From G965276765 sp965276765 (GTDB lineage: Bacteria; Actinomycetota; Acidimicrobiia; Acidimicrobiales; Palsa-688): DNA of 64,000 nucleotides. Each line of letters begins with the position of its first letter. Within the stretch, counting starts at the first letter, position 1. A program made the translations under genes and the position numbers. Below the pieces are notes generated by a model that worked only from the letters and a program-made list of their open reading frames with translations, searched no databases and was not told the origin of the DNA. The stretch spans positions 930,001 to 994,000 of the forward strand of contig OZ255627.1 of assembly GCA_965276765.1 (NCBI GenBank), in the 5' to 3' direction. This document shows, piece by piece, positions 17,726 through 26,680 of the stretch.

Positions 17726-18525
17726 TTCGCTCCTACCGCTTCGAGCTGGTCAAGTTGCGCCGACCCGGGACACTGCTCGCCGGCGGTCTCGTCGCCCTCC
17801 TGGGAGCATTAGCCACCGTCATCGCGTTCGCCACAGCCGGCTCGGGGTCGGCCAAGTCCGGCTCGGTCAGCCTGGCGCAGTTCGCCGCGCCCAACGGGTC
17901 GACCCGCGGGTTCACCAGCGGCATGTCGATCATCGGCCTGCTGGTCTTCGTGCTCGTCGTGGTCAACATCACCTCCGAATACGGGCACGGCACCCTGCGC
18001 AACCTGCTCGTCCAACAACCCCGCCGCCGGGCGCTCCTCACCGGCAAACTGCTCGCCCTGGTGGCCGCCATAGCCGTCGCCCTTGTCGCCGCGTTGATCC
18101 TCAGCATCGTGACTGCCATCATCGCCGCCCACATCCGAGGCGTCGACACCACGTCATGGTGGACCCTGGATGGCGTGGCCAAAACCGCTAACGCCTATCT
18201 CAACGCCCTGTTGAGCAACGCCCTGTTCAGCGTCGCCGCCACCGCCCTCGCCGTAGTGGTGCGTTCGGTGGGCCTCTCCCTCGCTGTAGGCGTCGCCTGG
18301 CTAGCGCCAGTCGAGCAACTCGTGAAGCAAAGTTGGACCGAGGCTCCCCGGGTCTTCCCCGGCCTTGTCTTCGACGCCGTTTCAAATGGAAGTACAGGTT
18401 CGGTCGGCAATCCCGGAGCGGCCCACATCCCTTACGCCACCTCACTGGTCACCGCGGTGGCCTACGGGGTACTCGCTCTGGCAGTGGCGTTGGTGAGCTT
18501 CCAGAGGCGGGACGTGACAGTGTGA
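17722..18525 (+). CDS. ABC-2 type permease (267 aa)
   Basis: Membrane subunit of the exporter. The start MIRSYRFELVKLRRPGTLLA is typical of ABC-2 permeases: a short amphipathic helix then a first membrane segment. About six hydrophobic segments follow, including SIIGLLVFVLVVVNI, LVAAIAVALVAALILSIVTA and a final VTAVAYGVLALAVALVSF. The ITSEYGHGTLRNLLVQQPRR loop is characteristic of the family. It is coupled at both ends by 4-base overlaps: to the ATPase upstream and to a small membrane protein downstream. Confidence 0.9.
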   Translation: MIRSYRFELVKLRRPGTLLAGGLVALLGALATVIAFATAGSGSAKSGSVSLAQFAAPNGSTRGFTSGMSIIGLLVFVLVVVNITSEYGHGTLRNLLVQQPRRRALLTGKLLALVAAIAVALVAALILSIVTAIIAAHIRGVDTTSWWTLDGVAKTANAYLNALLSNALFSVAATALAVVVRSVGLSLAVGVAWLAPVEQLVKQSWTEAPRVFPGLVFDAVSNGSTGSVGNPGAAHIPYATSLVTAVAYGVLALAVALVSFQRRDVTV

Positions 18526-18848
18526 TCGCTCAACCACCGCCCCCAACCACCAGCCGCCCTCAGCAAAGAGCCCGGCACACAAGCGCTCGCACCGCACACC
18601 ATTGCCTGCGCGGCCTCCACCTCTTCGCAGGCTTGGGAATCTTCGGCTACGTCTACGGGACCGTCCCCCAACACATGGCCCAAGCCCTCTTCGTCCCCCT
18701 CCTCATCTTGACCGGCCTCGCAATGTGGCAGCTACCCCGCATCAGACGAGCACGACGGTCATCGCGTGCCGCCAGACGTTCGCGGCCCCATGCCTCACGA
18801 CATACGACAGAAGACGCGACGCCGAACGCCCCTCGGGTATGTCATTGA
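18522..18848 (+). CDS. Small two-segment membrane protein coupled to the ABC permease (108 aa)
   Basis: The GTG start overlaps the permease stop (GTGA). After a Pro/Arg-rich N-terminus of about 35 residues come two hydrophobic stretches separated by a short turn: LHLFAGLGIFGYVYGTV and ALFVPLLILTGLAMW. A strongly basic tail (RIRRARRSSRAARRSR) follows, predicting a hairpin with both ends in the cytoplasm. I recognise no family. Tight coupling suggests an accessory subunit of the exporter. The frame runs further upstream within the permease gene, but the overlap fixes the start. Confidence 0.65.
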   Translation: MIAQPPPPTTSRPQQRARHTSARTAHHCLRGLHLFAGLGIFGYVYGTVPQHMAQALFVPLLILTGLAMWQLPRIRRARRSSRAARRSRPHASRHTTEDATPNAPRVCH

Positions 18849-18868
18849 GCGATCCTTCGTGACATGCT

Positions 18869-19519
18869 TCAGCGGCTCCATCGCTGGGAAATGTCATCCT
18901 CCCAGGTGGGCGTGGGGCCGGGCAGGTTCTCGCCACTGGTGCTCTGAAGGCCCTGGAGGGAGAGGGCCAGGTAGCGGTGCTGAAAGGCGGGGATGCGTCG
19001 GCTGTCGGCCACGCGGACCGTACGAACCTGCTCCAGGATCAGTTGTAGGTCGGCCACGGTCACGTCGGCCCGCACCGTTCCAGCGCGCTGGGCGGCCTTT
19101 AGAAGCCGGGCCATGGCATCGCGCATACGTAGGGAGGCGGCCACGATCTCGGGTGGTGGGTCGAAGGTCCCGGCCAGGCGGACGAAGGCGCCGGTACCGG
19201 CGTCGAAAGCGTCGATCATGAACTTGTTGAAGGCCGCTCCGGGGGTGGAGCCGGTGGTGGCCACGGCGTCATGTGCGACGACTTCCACGCGGTCCATGGC
19301 GTCGAGGCACAGGGCCACGACGAGGGCTTCCTTGCTCGGGTAGTGGCGGTAGACGGTGCCCGTCCCGACTCCGGCAGCGGCGACGATCTGAGACATGGGG
19401 GCGTCGGAGTCGGCGGAGAGAACTTCGCGAGCGGCCTCCAGCACCTGGGCCTTGTTTCGGGCCGCGTCGGCGCGTTCGTGGGGCTTGCTGGAGCTGGTCT
19501 GCTCACTCACTATCTGCAT
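18869..19519 (-). CDS. TetR-family repressor (216 aa)
   Basis: TetR-type regulator with the N-terminal HTH MSQIVAAAGVGTGTVYRHYP, then KEALVVALCLDAM and a helical ligand-binding C-terminus. It diverges from an MFS drug exporter, and the intergenic region holds two palindromes, so it very likely represses both genes and responds to an exported compound. The start is taken at an ATG preceded by an open, promoter-bearing stretch; a few residues of uncertainty are possible. Confidence 0.9.
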   Translation of the reverse strand: MQIVSEQTSSSKPHERADAARNKAQVLEAAREVLSADSDAPMSQIVAAAGVGTGTVYRHYPSKEALVVALCLDAMDRVEVVAHDAVATTGSTPGAAFNKFMIDAFDAGTGAFVRLAGTFDPPPEIVAASLRMRDAMARLLKAAQRAGTVRADVTVADLQLILEQVRTVRVADSRRIPAFQHRYLALSLQGLQSTSGENLPGPTPTWEDDISQRWSR

Positions 19520-19522
19520 CGT

Positions 19523-19593
19523 ACCGGACAGGAGTGGAACGTTCCGGTCTGACGGTGGGTAAGGTGGATGCTGCTGAGCGGATCGTTCCGCTC
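19523..19593. promoter_or_regulatory. Two palindromes between tetR and the MFS gene
   Basis: GGAACGTTCC (19536-19545) is a perfect 10-base palindrome, and GAGCGGATCGTTCCGCTC (19576-19593) is palindromic in 16 of 18 positions. They share the GGAnCGTTCC core. Both lie between the divergent tetR and exporter starts, as expected for TetR operators. Confidence 0.6.
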
Positions 19594-19612
19594 CGAGCCG
19601 TTCGGAGGTGAC

Positions 19613-21076
19613 ATGTCAAAGGCCCGGACCAATGGCTGGGTGCTGACCCTGATGTGCTTGGGCGAGTTCCTAGTGGTCATGGACACGGCGATCGTGGACG
19701 TGGCGCTGCCCGCGATCGGCCGCTCGCTGGGCTTTCCCGGTGCCGACCTGGCCTGGATAGTCAACGCCTACACGATCACCTTCGCTGGTTTCCTGCTGCT
19801 AGCCGGCCGCGCCGGCGATCTGTTCGGCCGCCGGCGGATCTTCCTCTCGGGCTTGGTGGTGTTCGCCGTGGCCAGCCTGACCGGCGGATTGGCGGTCGAT
19901 CCGGCGATGCTGATCGTCGCCCGAGCGGTGCAGGGCGTCGCTGCTGGCGTGCTGGCGGCCACGTCGCTGTCGATCGTGCTCTCCACGTTCACCGAGCCGG
20001 CGGCACGTGCTCGGGGACTGGCGTTCTGGGCCGCCGCAGCCGCTGGCGGCGGCGCCGGCGGCGCCGCGCTCGGCGGCGTGCTGACCGACTTCGTCTCGTG
20101 GCGCGCCGTCCTGCTCATCAATGTCCCGATCGGGCTGGCCATGCTCATCGCATCGGCGCGAGTGCTCCCCGCCGAACGGACCAGCACGCCAGGCCGGCTG
20201 GACCTGCCCGGCGCGATCACCGCCACCGCAGGAGTAGCGGCGTTCGTCTTCGGCGTGACCGAGGCCTCGACCGCCGGGTGGACCTCACCGCTCACTCTCG
20301 CGCCGATGCTCGGAGGCATCGCCCTACTCGCCGTGTTCGTACTCATCGAGTCGCGCTTCACCAAAGTGCCGATGCTGCCGCTGCATCTGTTCCGCTCCCG
20401 GTCGGTCTCGGTCGGGAACGTGCTGCGAGGACTCGCTGGGGCCACCTCGCTGTCGATGTGGTACTTCCTGTCGCTGTACCTGCAACACGTCCTCGGCTAC
20501 GACCCGCTGCAAGCCGGTCTGGCCATCGTGCCCTTCGGCCTGATGCTCGGTGGCGTCTCCCGCGCCACCCCACGACTGCTGGCCCGCTACGGGCCCAAAC
20601 GTCTGATCACCGTGGGCCTGCTCATCGGTGTCGTCGGCTTCGCCTGGTGGTCTCAGAGCCTGACCGTCGGCGCCAACTACCCGATCGCGGTCCTTCTTCC
20701 AGGGATCTTGGCCTCCGGCTCGTCCGGACTGATCATCGCGCCCATCACCTCGGTCGCCACCACCGGCGTCGACGCCCGCGATCACGGCGCCGCCTCCGGG
20801 CTGGTCAACACCAGCCAGCTCACCGGCGGCGCCATTGGGCTCGCCGTGCTTGCCACCATTGCCGCCAGCCAAGGAGCTGGCGGCCCCCACGCCCTCGCTG
20901 CCGGCTACGACCTTGCACTCCTCATCGCGGCCGCCATCCTGCTGGCCGCCGCCGTGGTAAGCGTGCTGACCCCGACCCAGTCGGACCGTCCCGCCATCGA
21001 ATCCGAGACGGAAACACCCGCGCAGCAGCGGGCTAGCCGCCAGTCACCTACGGAACCGAGTGAGCGATCAGCCTGA
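19613..21076 (+). CDS. MFS multidrug exporter, DHA2/EmrB-QacA type (487 aa)
   Basis: Proton-driven drug exporter of the 14-segment DHA2 family. The N-terminal motif is CLGEFLVVMDTAIVDVALPA, motif A is LAGRAGDLFGRRRIF, and motif C lies around GGGAGGAALGGVLTDFVSWR. The ATG at 19613 is chosen because GGAGGTG stands just upstream; an ATG 15 codons earlier has no such site and would overlap the second palindrome. Divergent TetR control is likely. The C-terminal 40 residues are polar and cytoplasmic. The substrate is unknown. Confidence 0.93.
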   Translation: MSKARTNGWVLTLMCLGEFLVVMDTAIVDVALPAIGRSLGFPGADLAWIVNAYTITFAGFLLLAGRAGDLFGRRRIFLSGLVVFAVASLTGGLAVDPAMLIVARAVQGVAAGVLAATSLSIVLSTFTEPAARARGLAFWAAAAAGGGAGGAALGGVLTDFVSWRAVLLINVPIGLAMLIASARVLPAERTSTPGRLDLPGAITATAGVAAFVFGVTEASTAGWTSPLTLAPMLGGIALLAVFVLIESRFTKVPMLPLHLFRSRSVSVGNVLRGLAGATSLSMWYFLSLYLQHVLGYDPLQAGLAIVPFGLMLGGVSRATPRLLARYGPKRLITVGLLIGVVGFAWWSQSLTVGANYPIAVLLPGILASGSSGLIIAPITSVATTGVDARDHGAASGLVNTSQLTGGAIGLAVLATIAASQGAGGPHALAAGYDLALLIAAAILLAAAVVSVLTPTQSDRPAIESETETPAQQRASRQSPTEPSERSA

Positions 21077-21525
21077 CCCGCGCCCGGTCGGCCATCGCTG
21101 ACTGACACATCCGCGGACCGTGGGAGCGCTCGGCCGTCGCGACGAGGGGACGGCCATGTGGACGTTGGGCCATGATGTCGGGGATGGCTCGTGGCGTGCA
21201 GGTAACCTTCGACGCGGTCGATCCGCACCGGCTGGCTCGTTGGTGGGCTGGCCTGCTCGGCTATCGGATCGAGGAGGGGCATGCCTTGGTCGCCGGTCTA
21301 CTGGCTGACGGGGTGATCGCGGAGGTCGACGTGGTGCGCGTCGACGGTCAGCTGTTCTTCGCCGACGCCGTGGCGGCCAGCGACCCGGAGGGACACGGCC
21401 TCCGGTTGTTCTTCCAGCGCGTGCCCGAGCCTAAGTGGTCCTCGTCGTAACTACATGGGTGTAATACGATCGGGTGTTGCGGAGGGGTCCGAGGGGAGGG
21501 CGGTCGCGTCGTCGTGGGAGTGGCG

Positions 21526-22657
21526 ATGTCGAGACGCAGTCCGTTCCTAATCGTGTTGGGCGACGAGGACCGTCGAGAGTTGGAGACGCTGGCCGCCAGG
21601 CATAGAGCTGAAGTTCGGATGGTGTTGCGGGCCCGGATCGTGCTGGCCGCCGCGGACGGGGACGAGAACGTGGAAATCGCGGGGCGCTTGGGAATTGTCG
21701 CGGACACGGTGCTCAAGTGGCGGAAGCGGTTCTTCGAAGAGGGTATTGACGGCTTGGCGGACCCGAAACGCTCGGGTCGCCCCCGAGTCTTTTCCCCCTC
21801 TGGTGACCGCCGAAGTCAAACGGCTGGCGTGTGAGCTGCCGGCCGCCTCTGGTGTGCCGCTGTCACGATGGTCAAGCGCAGAGTTGGCCCGCGAGCTGGT
21901 TGAGCGGGCGGTGGTGGCGGGCATCTCGTCGTCGACCATCGCCCGGGTTCTGGCACACGACCCGATCCGCCCGTGGCGATATCGGATGTGGATCTTCCCC
22001 CGCGACCCGAACTTCGCGGCTAAAGCAGCGGTGGCGTTGGACCTCTACGCCCGGGTCTTCGACGGCGAAGCACTCGGCGAGGACGAGTTCGTGATCTGCG
22101 CGGACGAGAAGACCAGCATCCAGGCCCGCTGCCGGTGCCACCCCACCTTGCCGCCAGGCAGGGCCCGGTTGATGCGCGTCGAGCACGAATACGCCCGGGG
22201 CGGCGCCCTGGCCTATCTGGCCGCTTACGACGTGCACCAGGCCAAAGCGATGGGCCGGTCCGAATCCACGACGGGGATCGTCCCGTTCGGCCGTCTCGTG
22301 AACCAGGTCATGACCGCCGAGCCCTACGCCTCGGCCGCCCGCGTGTTCTGGATCGTCGACAACGGATCATCCCACCGCGGTCAACGCTCGATCGACCGGC
22401 TGCAAGGCGAGTGGCCCACGTTGCGCCTGATCCACCTGCCCGTGCATGCCTCCTGGCTCGACCAATGCGAGATCTACTTCTCGATCGTGCAACGCAAAGT
22501 CGTCAACCCCAACGACTTCAACGACCTCGACCAGATCACCGAACGCCTCACAGCGTTCGAGACCCGCTACAACCAGATCGCCGAGCCGTTCGACTGGACC
22601 TTCGGACGCGACGACCTCGACAAGCTCCTGGCCCGCCTCGACGCCCACGCCGCTTGA
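21526..22657 (+). CDS. IS630-like DDE transposase, two frames
   Basis: Frame one encodes the HTH half (GDEDRRELETLAARHRAEVR; IAGRLGIVADTVLKWRKRF; GRPRVF). Frame two, from about 21790, encodes LVTAEVKRLACE and the catalytic domain, with ICADEKTSIQ, FWIVDNGSSHRG and WLDQCEIYFSIVQR supplying the D, D and E. The switch is at GTCTTTTCCCCCTCTGG, where a +1 shift on the T4C5 run restores the family sequence. Programmed frameshifting is used by several IS families, so this could be functional; a single-base mutation is equally possible. The start at ATG 21526 (MSRRSPFLIVL) fits the domain. Confidence 0.8.
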
Positions 22658-22695
22658 TCCGAGCCGCCTCCCGGGCAGCGCAATAGCATCGCTTG

Positions 22696-23046
22696 ATGGC
22701 GATCCCCGACAGCACCCGCCGATCGCTCGCGCAGCGACTCGAAGGCCGCCGAGCCGACCGCTGGAACGGGCTTGCCAAGCTCACGGTCACCTTCCGCGCC
22801 AACTTCGCATACGTCACCGGCATCGAGACCGACGGCGAGTCGAACCCGCTGTTCCGTCTCCGCTACGGCGGCTCCGCGAACACCTGGGGCTTCGCCATCT
22901 ACCTGTGGAGCCGCCAAGTCTACGAAGACTCCATCCTGCCCTCCGGCAGCTTCGCCGGCACCCCAGAAGAAGCCCTCGACTGCGCCTGCGGGCTCTACCT
23001 CAACGACCCAACAGCCTGGACCGACAACTCACCCACAAACTTGTGA
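22696..23046 (+). CDS. Passenger protein inside the IS630-like element (116 aa)
   Basis: An intact 116-residue frame between the transposase stop and the right end of the element, on the same strand. It has no signal peptide or membrane segment. It contains a beta-rich stretch (LFRLRYGGSANTWGFAIYLW) and an acidic-helical C-terminus. I do not recognise a family. Its position entirely within the IS, with the stop about ten bases from the tip, shows that it moves with the element. A role in transposition or in benefiting the host would be speculation. Confidence 0.7.
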   Translation: MAIPDSTRRSLAQRLEGRRADRWNGLAKLTVTFRANFAYVTGIETDGESNPLFRLRYGGSANTWGFAIYLWSRQVYEDSILPSGSFAGTPEEALDCACGLYLNDPTAWTDNSPTNL

Positions 23047-23248
23047 GCGGGACCACTAAGGTGGCCAAGAACCGGCTGCACCTCGACGTACCCGTCGACG
23101 CCGACCGCCTCGACGAGGAGGTCGAGCGGCTGAAGGCCTCGGGTGCCGCGCTGGTGGGGTTCAACAGCCATCCCGGTCACCGCTGGGCGGTCATGGCCGA
23201 CCCGGAGGGCAACGAGTTCTGCCTGCACTAACCCTCGACCAAGCGGCA

Positions 23249-24247
23249 GTGTCGGCCTACCGGATGGCGGCCACGCACCTCGACCGCCGGTTGGGCAAGG
23301 AGGACCACGAGGTGGCGGCGTTCGGCGGGCTCCAAGACAGCGCTCCTCGCTCCGGGGTGCTCGCCCTGCACGCTCGCATGGAGGGTGTCGGGTCTGGCTC
23401 ATGGCAGGACCCCCGCCTGGTGCAGGTGTGGTTTCGGTGGGCCGACTATCTGGTGCCTCGGCGCGACGTGGGCGTGTTCACCCTGGGCTGCTCGCCCCGG
23501 GACCGGGAACATCGGGTGCCCCTAGACCGCCTCGCTGACGCGGTGGTGGCCGCTTTGGATGGTCGGGCCCTCACCTATGGGGAGCTGGCCGACGCGTGCC
23601 CGGCCCTGCGAGACCGTCTCGCTCTGCGGGCCTTGGCCGTGACGGGCAAGGTCCACATCCGCTGGGACGCCCGCACGCTCAAGGTGCTCCCGGCCAACCC
23701 GGCAGACATCGACGAGGCGGACGCACGCCGGCAGCTGCTGGGTCGGTTCCTGCACTGGCTGGGACCGTCCACCGCGGCCGGGTTCGCCCGCTGGGCCGGT
23801 GTGACTCGACCGGAGGCCGAGCTCACCTGGGACGCGATCCGATCGGGGCTGGTTGCCGTGTCGGTGCCGACGAAGACGGGGTGGGTGCTGGCCGAGGACG
23901 AAGACGCCTTCACCCACCCGAGGCCTCCTGCCCAGGGGCAGGTCCGGTTCCTGCCGCCCGAAGACCCCTACCTGTACCCTCACGCCGGCCTGACGGTCCC
24001 CGCCGTTCCGGAGGCCGTGACGGACCGACACCGCCACGTTGGCCTGATCCCACGTCTGGCGAACAGCCTCACCGGCCGATTCCTCCACGCCGGTCGCATC
24101 ATGGGTTCCTGGGGTCGGGCCGGAGGCAACCTGACTATCGCTCCGTGGCGACCGCTCACCGACGACGAGCGCGATCTCGTCAGCGCCGAGATCGCACGAC
24201 TGGAGTCGGCGCTCGGACAGCCCGTGAGGTGCACCTGGATCGAGTAG
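23249..24247 (+). CDS. Winged-helix DNA-binding protein, AlkZ/HTH_42-like (332 aa)
   Basis: Resembles the HTH_42 (DUF1006) family, whose studied members such as AlkZ and YcaQ are DNA glycosylases unhooking crosslinks; many actinobacterial members are uncharacterised. Typical stretches are LQDSAPRSGVLALHARMEGV near the N-terminus, ALTYGELADACPALRDR (winged-helix part), GRFLHWLGPSTAAGFARWAG and the end LTIAPWRPLTDDERDLVSAE. The family usually starts with LTxRQ...LARQ, and the in-frame codons before GTG 23249 read LTLDQAA, so the true start may be slightly upstream with a non-standard codon or have been disturbed by the neighbouring rearrangement. I cannot confirm the catalytic QxQ/QxD motif of AlkZ, so glycosylase activity is uncertain. 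Confidence 0.75.
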   Translation: MSAYRMAATHLDRRLGKEDHEVAAFGGLQDSAPRSGVLALHARMEGVGSGSWQDPRLVQVWFRWADYLVPRRDVGVFTLGCSPRDREHRVPLDRLADAVVAALDGRALTYGELADACPALRDRLALRALAVTGKVHIRWDARTLKVLPANPADIDEADARRQLLGRFLHWLGPSTAAGFARWAGVTRPEAELTWDAIRSGLVAVSVPTKTGWVLAEDEDAFTHPRPPAQGQVRFLPPEDPYLYPHAGLTVPAVPEAVTDRHRHVGLIPRLANSLTGRFLHAGRIMGSWGRAGGNLTIAPWRPLTDDERDLVSAEIARLESALGQPVRCTWIE

Positions 24248-24331
24248 CCGATCCGGCCCTACGTCGAGGACACCTATGGGAGCCGGGCTAGCGTTCGCTG
24301 AGGGATCGCTCACCGGGGCATGGGCATCGCA

Positions 24332-25075
24332 TCACTTGCGCCGGTGGCCGAGCACCACTCGAAGTCCCTCAGGCAGCGTCTCCTTCCCGAACGAAGACCT
24401 CAGCTGCGCCTCAACCCCATGCTCGTGGAGAAGGGGAGGGATACGGGCGGTGTCGACGAGCAGGTTCTCGTGATGCTCGGTGTCCCGGCGCCACGAGCCA
24501 TCGTCGTTGGGCACGAAGGTCGTCATGTCCCGGACAAAGCGATCGGGTGACGGCATGGAGAACTCGGTGATGATCGCCCAGTCCGGCCCGGCACGCCCCA
24601 GATTGGGGACGCTCCTCCGAGCCTCGCCCCATTCCAGGTCGCAGACGTCGATGGCGAGCAGGCCGCCGGCATGAAGCGCTCCGGCCATGGCGACCAGGGT
24701 TCGGTCGACCGCATCGGCGTCAGGCAGGTAGCTGATCGGGTGGCCGATAGCGACGATCGCGTCCGCCTTGGGCAGGCCGTCGTCGGGCAACGTCAGCTGG
24801 CGCACCTCCTCGGCCCGCTCCCCGATGACACCACGGGCAACTTCGAGCATCGCTAGTGAGGCGTCGGTGGCGATGACCCGGTGACCTGCGGCGATCAACT
24901 CCTTGGTGAGCAGTCCCGTTCCGCAGCCAAGTTCGAGCACGAGGCCGTCACGGGCCCGTACCGGGACGAGCAGGTCCAAGATCCCGGGGGCACATGCGGC
25001 GGCGTGGAAGGCGAAACCGCGGTCGTGCACGAGCGCAAGATCATGTCGGTAGTAGGGGTCGGCCCGTCCCGTCAC
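24332..25075 (-). CDS. Class I SAM-dependent methyltransferase (247 aa)
   Basis: Rossmann-fold methyltransferase. Motif I is LVLELGCGTGLLTKEL (about residues 44-59), followed by acidic motif II VIATDASLAMLEVA and the post-motif region ADAIVAIGHPISYLPDADAV. The rest of the protein is a mixed sheet with an open substrate pocket. Small-molecule methyltransferases of this type cannot be assigned a substrate from sequence. It stands alone, convergent with the AlkZ-like gene, and is not in an operon. Confidence 0.85.
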   Translation of the reverse strand: MTGRADPYYRHDLALVHDRGFAFHAAACAPGILDLLVPVRARDGLVLELGCGTGLLTKELIAAGHRVIATDASLAMLEVARGVIGERAEEVRQLTLPDDGLPKADAIVAIGHPISYLPDADAVDRTLVAMAGALHAGGLLAIDVCDLEWGEARRSVPNLGRAGPDWAIITEFSMPSPDRFVRDMTTFVPNDDGSWRRDTEHHENLLVDTARIPPLLHEHGVEAQLRSSFGKETLPEGLRVVLGHRRK

Positions 25076-25253
25076 ATCCTCATGCTGTCACAGGGCCGGG
25101 CACGGACTTCGGCCCGCCGGCCGACGTGCCGGCAGACCACTTCACCCCAGGACCCGCGTACGGCGAGCCAGGCGGATCACACCCCGACCCTGTGTCGCAA
25201 GCCGATCCGCTTACAGGGCGGTCCTGCTGGCCCTTCTGCGGGTGGAGTGGCGT

Positions 25254-26402
25254 TCAGTGGTGGGCGTCGAGCCATGTGATCAGGTTGGCCAGCGGTGCTC
25301 GGGCGATCGGGGCGAAGTTGTCAGTGGTCGCGCTTGATGCCGGCCCGAGGGAGTGGCCCAGCCCTGGGTAGACCTTGAGCGTCTTGTCTTTGGCGGCGAG
25401 CGCCCGGTAGAAGGTGGTGGCGCCGCCGGGCGGGACGTTGGCATCGTTTCGGCCCTGGAGGATCAGCGTCGGCAGGGTGAGTTTGGGCGCTTGGTCACTT
25501 AGGACCGGTAGCGCTTGGCCGGGGCCGTAGATGTGGAGCGGCCCGGCGGGGGAGAGCAGTGACGCGACACTTCGGGGGACCTTGGGAATGAGCTCTGTGT
25601 TCAGCTCCAGCACGCCGTCGTGGTTGGTGTCCAGGCCTGGTCTGATGGTGAGCTTGCCGGAAGGAGCGCCGGGGGGGTGGTAGGCGATCTCGTGAACGAG
25701 GTCCTTGGCGACTCCGCCGCCGCCGCCAGTAGCGGCGCGTTCCAGCACCGCCGAATCGATGCGTCCGTCCGGTGCGTCCGAGCGCAGGTAGGGGACCCCG
25801 ACGTGGAGGGTCTGGTACTCGAATATGCTCGCCCACGGGGCTACGACCCCGCCCTGGACGATCAGCCCGGAGACCTCGGGGTGGGCGAGCACGAGGGCGG
25901 CGGCGACGGTCGAGCCCTCGCTCCAGCCGTACACGAAGACTCGGTGAGCGTCCACATGAGGGGCGTGCTCGGCGGCGGCCAGTACCTTGCCGGCATCGGC
26001 GAGCAGTTGGGACAGGGTGTAGCTGGAGCTGCCCTTGCATGCGCCGGTGACGCCGCGTTTGTCGTAGCGCAGCACCGCGTAGCCGCGTGCGCTGAGGTAG
26101 GTGGCGATGTCGGCGAAGTTGTGGGACAGAACACGGCCGGTGGGTTCGCATATGGCGGCGTTGAGGTCTTCGGGACCGGAACCGGGGATCAGGACCACCA
26201 CTGGGTGCCGACCGCCGGTGGCCGGGTAGGTGAGCTGGGCGTGTGAGGCGTAACCCGCGAAGTGCAGTGTCATGTTCTCGCGAGCGATGGCCACGGTGGA
26301 TGGCGTCTTGACGCCGGATGTGGTGTTGGCGCAGCCGGCGAGCACCACTAAGGCAACACAGGCCACCATGGCGGTCCGCATGGTCCGCCTTCGTCGTGGC
26401 AT
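25254..26402 (-). CDS. Secreted alpha/beta-hydrolase lipoprotein (382 aa)
   Basis: Exported lipoprotein with an alpha/beta-hydrolase domain. The start MPRRRRTMRTAMVACVALVV is followed by the lipobox LAGC. A central VVVLIPGSGPEDLN gives the oxyanion region, YGWSEGS the nucleophilic Ser, GRNDANVPPGG the acid and PGLGHSLG the His. The order and spacing fit the dienelactone-hydrolase/prolyl-oligopeptidase-like group; the substrate is unknown. An ATG 7 codons further in (26381) would also leave a full signal peptide, and an in-frame extension upstream of 26402 looks non-coding. Monocistronic or led by its own promoter. Confidence 0.87.
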   Translation of the reverse strand: MPRRRRTMRTAMVACVALVVLAGCANTTSGVKTPSTVAIARENMTLHFAGYASHAQLTYPATGGRHPVVVLIPGSGPEDLNAAICEPTGRVLSHNFADIATYLSARGYAVLRYDKRGVTGACKGSSSYTLSQLLADAGKVLAAAEHAPHVDAHRVFVYGWSEGSTVAAALVLAHPEVSGLIVQGGVVAPWASIFEYQTLHVGVPYLRSDAPDGRIDSAVLERAATGGGGGVAKDLVHEIAYHPPGAPSGKLTIRPGLDTNHDGVLELNTELIPKVPRSVASLLSPAGPLHIYGPGQALPVLSDQAPKLTLPTLILQGRNDANVPPGGATTFYRALAAKDKTLKVYPGLGHSLGPASSATTDNFAPIARAPLANLITWLDAHH

Positions 26403-26443
26403 GAGACCCGGCCGGCAGCTCAGTCTCAGCGCAGGGGGGAGGC

Positions 26444-26680
26444 TCATTGGGTCCGTGGGCGCGTCTGGCCCCCCTGGCCACGGGCGGTCACCGCCCGTGC
26501 GAGTTGGACGGCCCCAGTGATCACCAGGGCGATCCCGAGCACTACCTCCCACCAGGAGTCTCCGAGGCCGTACACCGCCAAGGCCACACCGGCGGCGACC
26601 ATCACGGCCCCGAATACCACTCCCCCCGCGAAGGACCGACCGAGCCCGAAGGGATGTGCCTGTGGGTTCCTGAATCGCAT
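26444..26680 (-). CDS. Small membrane protein (78 aa)
   Basis: MRFRNPQAHPFGLGRSFAGG is followed by two hydrophobic segments (VVFGAVMVAAGVALAVYGL and WWEVVLGIALVITGAVQLAR) and a polar tail. GGAGGT stands 9 bases before the ATG at 26680, which is why I prefer this start over a longer in-frame one. It resembles short DUF202- or YqhA-like two-segment proteins, but no family can be named. Confidence 0.6.
   Translation of the reverse strand: MRFRNPQAHPFGLGRSFAGGVVFGAVMVAAGVALAVYGLGDSWWEVVLGIALVITGAVQLARAVTARGQGGQTRPRTQ

Larger units (their letters stand above)
21436..23055 (+). mobile_element. IS630-family-like insertion sequence with a passenger gene (~1.6 kb)
   Basis: The element starts TGGTCC... 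and ends ...GGGACCA, short inverted ends that are flanked by the direct repeat CTAAG (21431-21435 and 23056-23060). It holds a DDE transposase related to IS630 split over two frames, followed by a 116-residue passenger gene ending ten bases before the right tip. IS630 elements classically target TA, and TA lies inside the CTAAG repeat, so the exact border could shift by one or two bases. At 1620 bases it is longer than a minimal IS630. Confidence 0.85.
21172..23231 (+). pseudogene. VOC/glyoxalase-fold gene split by an IS630-like insertion
   Basis: The 5' part (21172-21435, MARGVQVTFDAVDPHRLARW to FFQRVPEPK) and the 3' part (23061-23231, VAKNRLHLDVPVDADRLDEE to EGNEFCLH) join without loss to give a normal VOC-fold protein, a small metal-dependent or binding fold used in many detoxification and resistance proteins. 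The insertion duplicated the 5 bases CTAAG. Precise excision would restore the gene, so the event is recent. The upstream half would now be translated only to a stop just inside the element. Confidence 0.88.
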
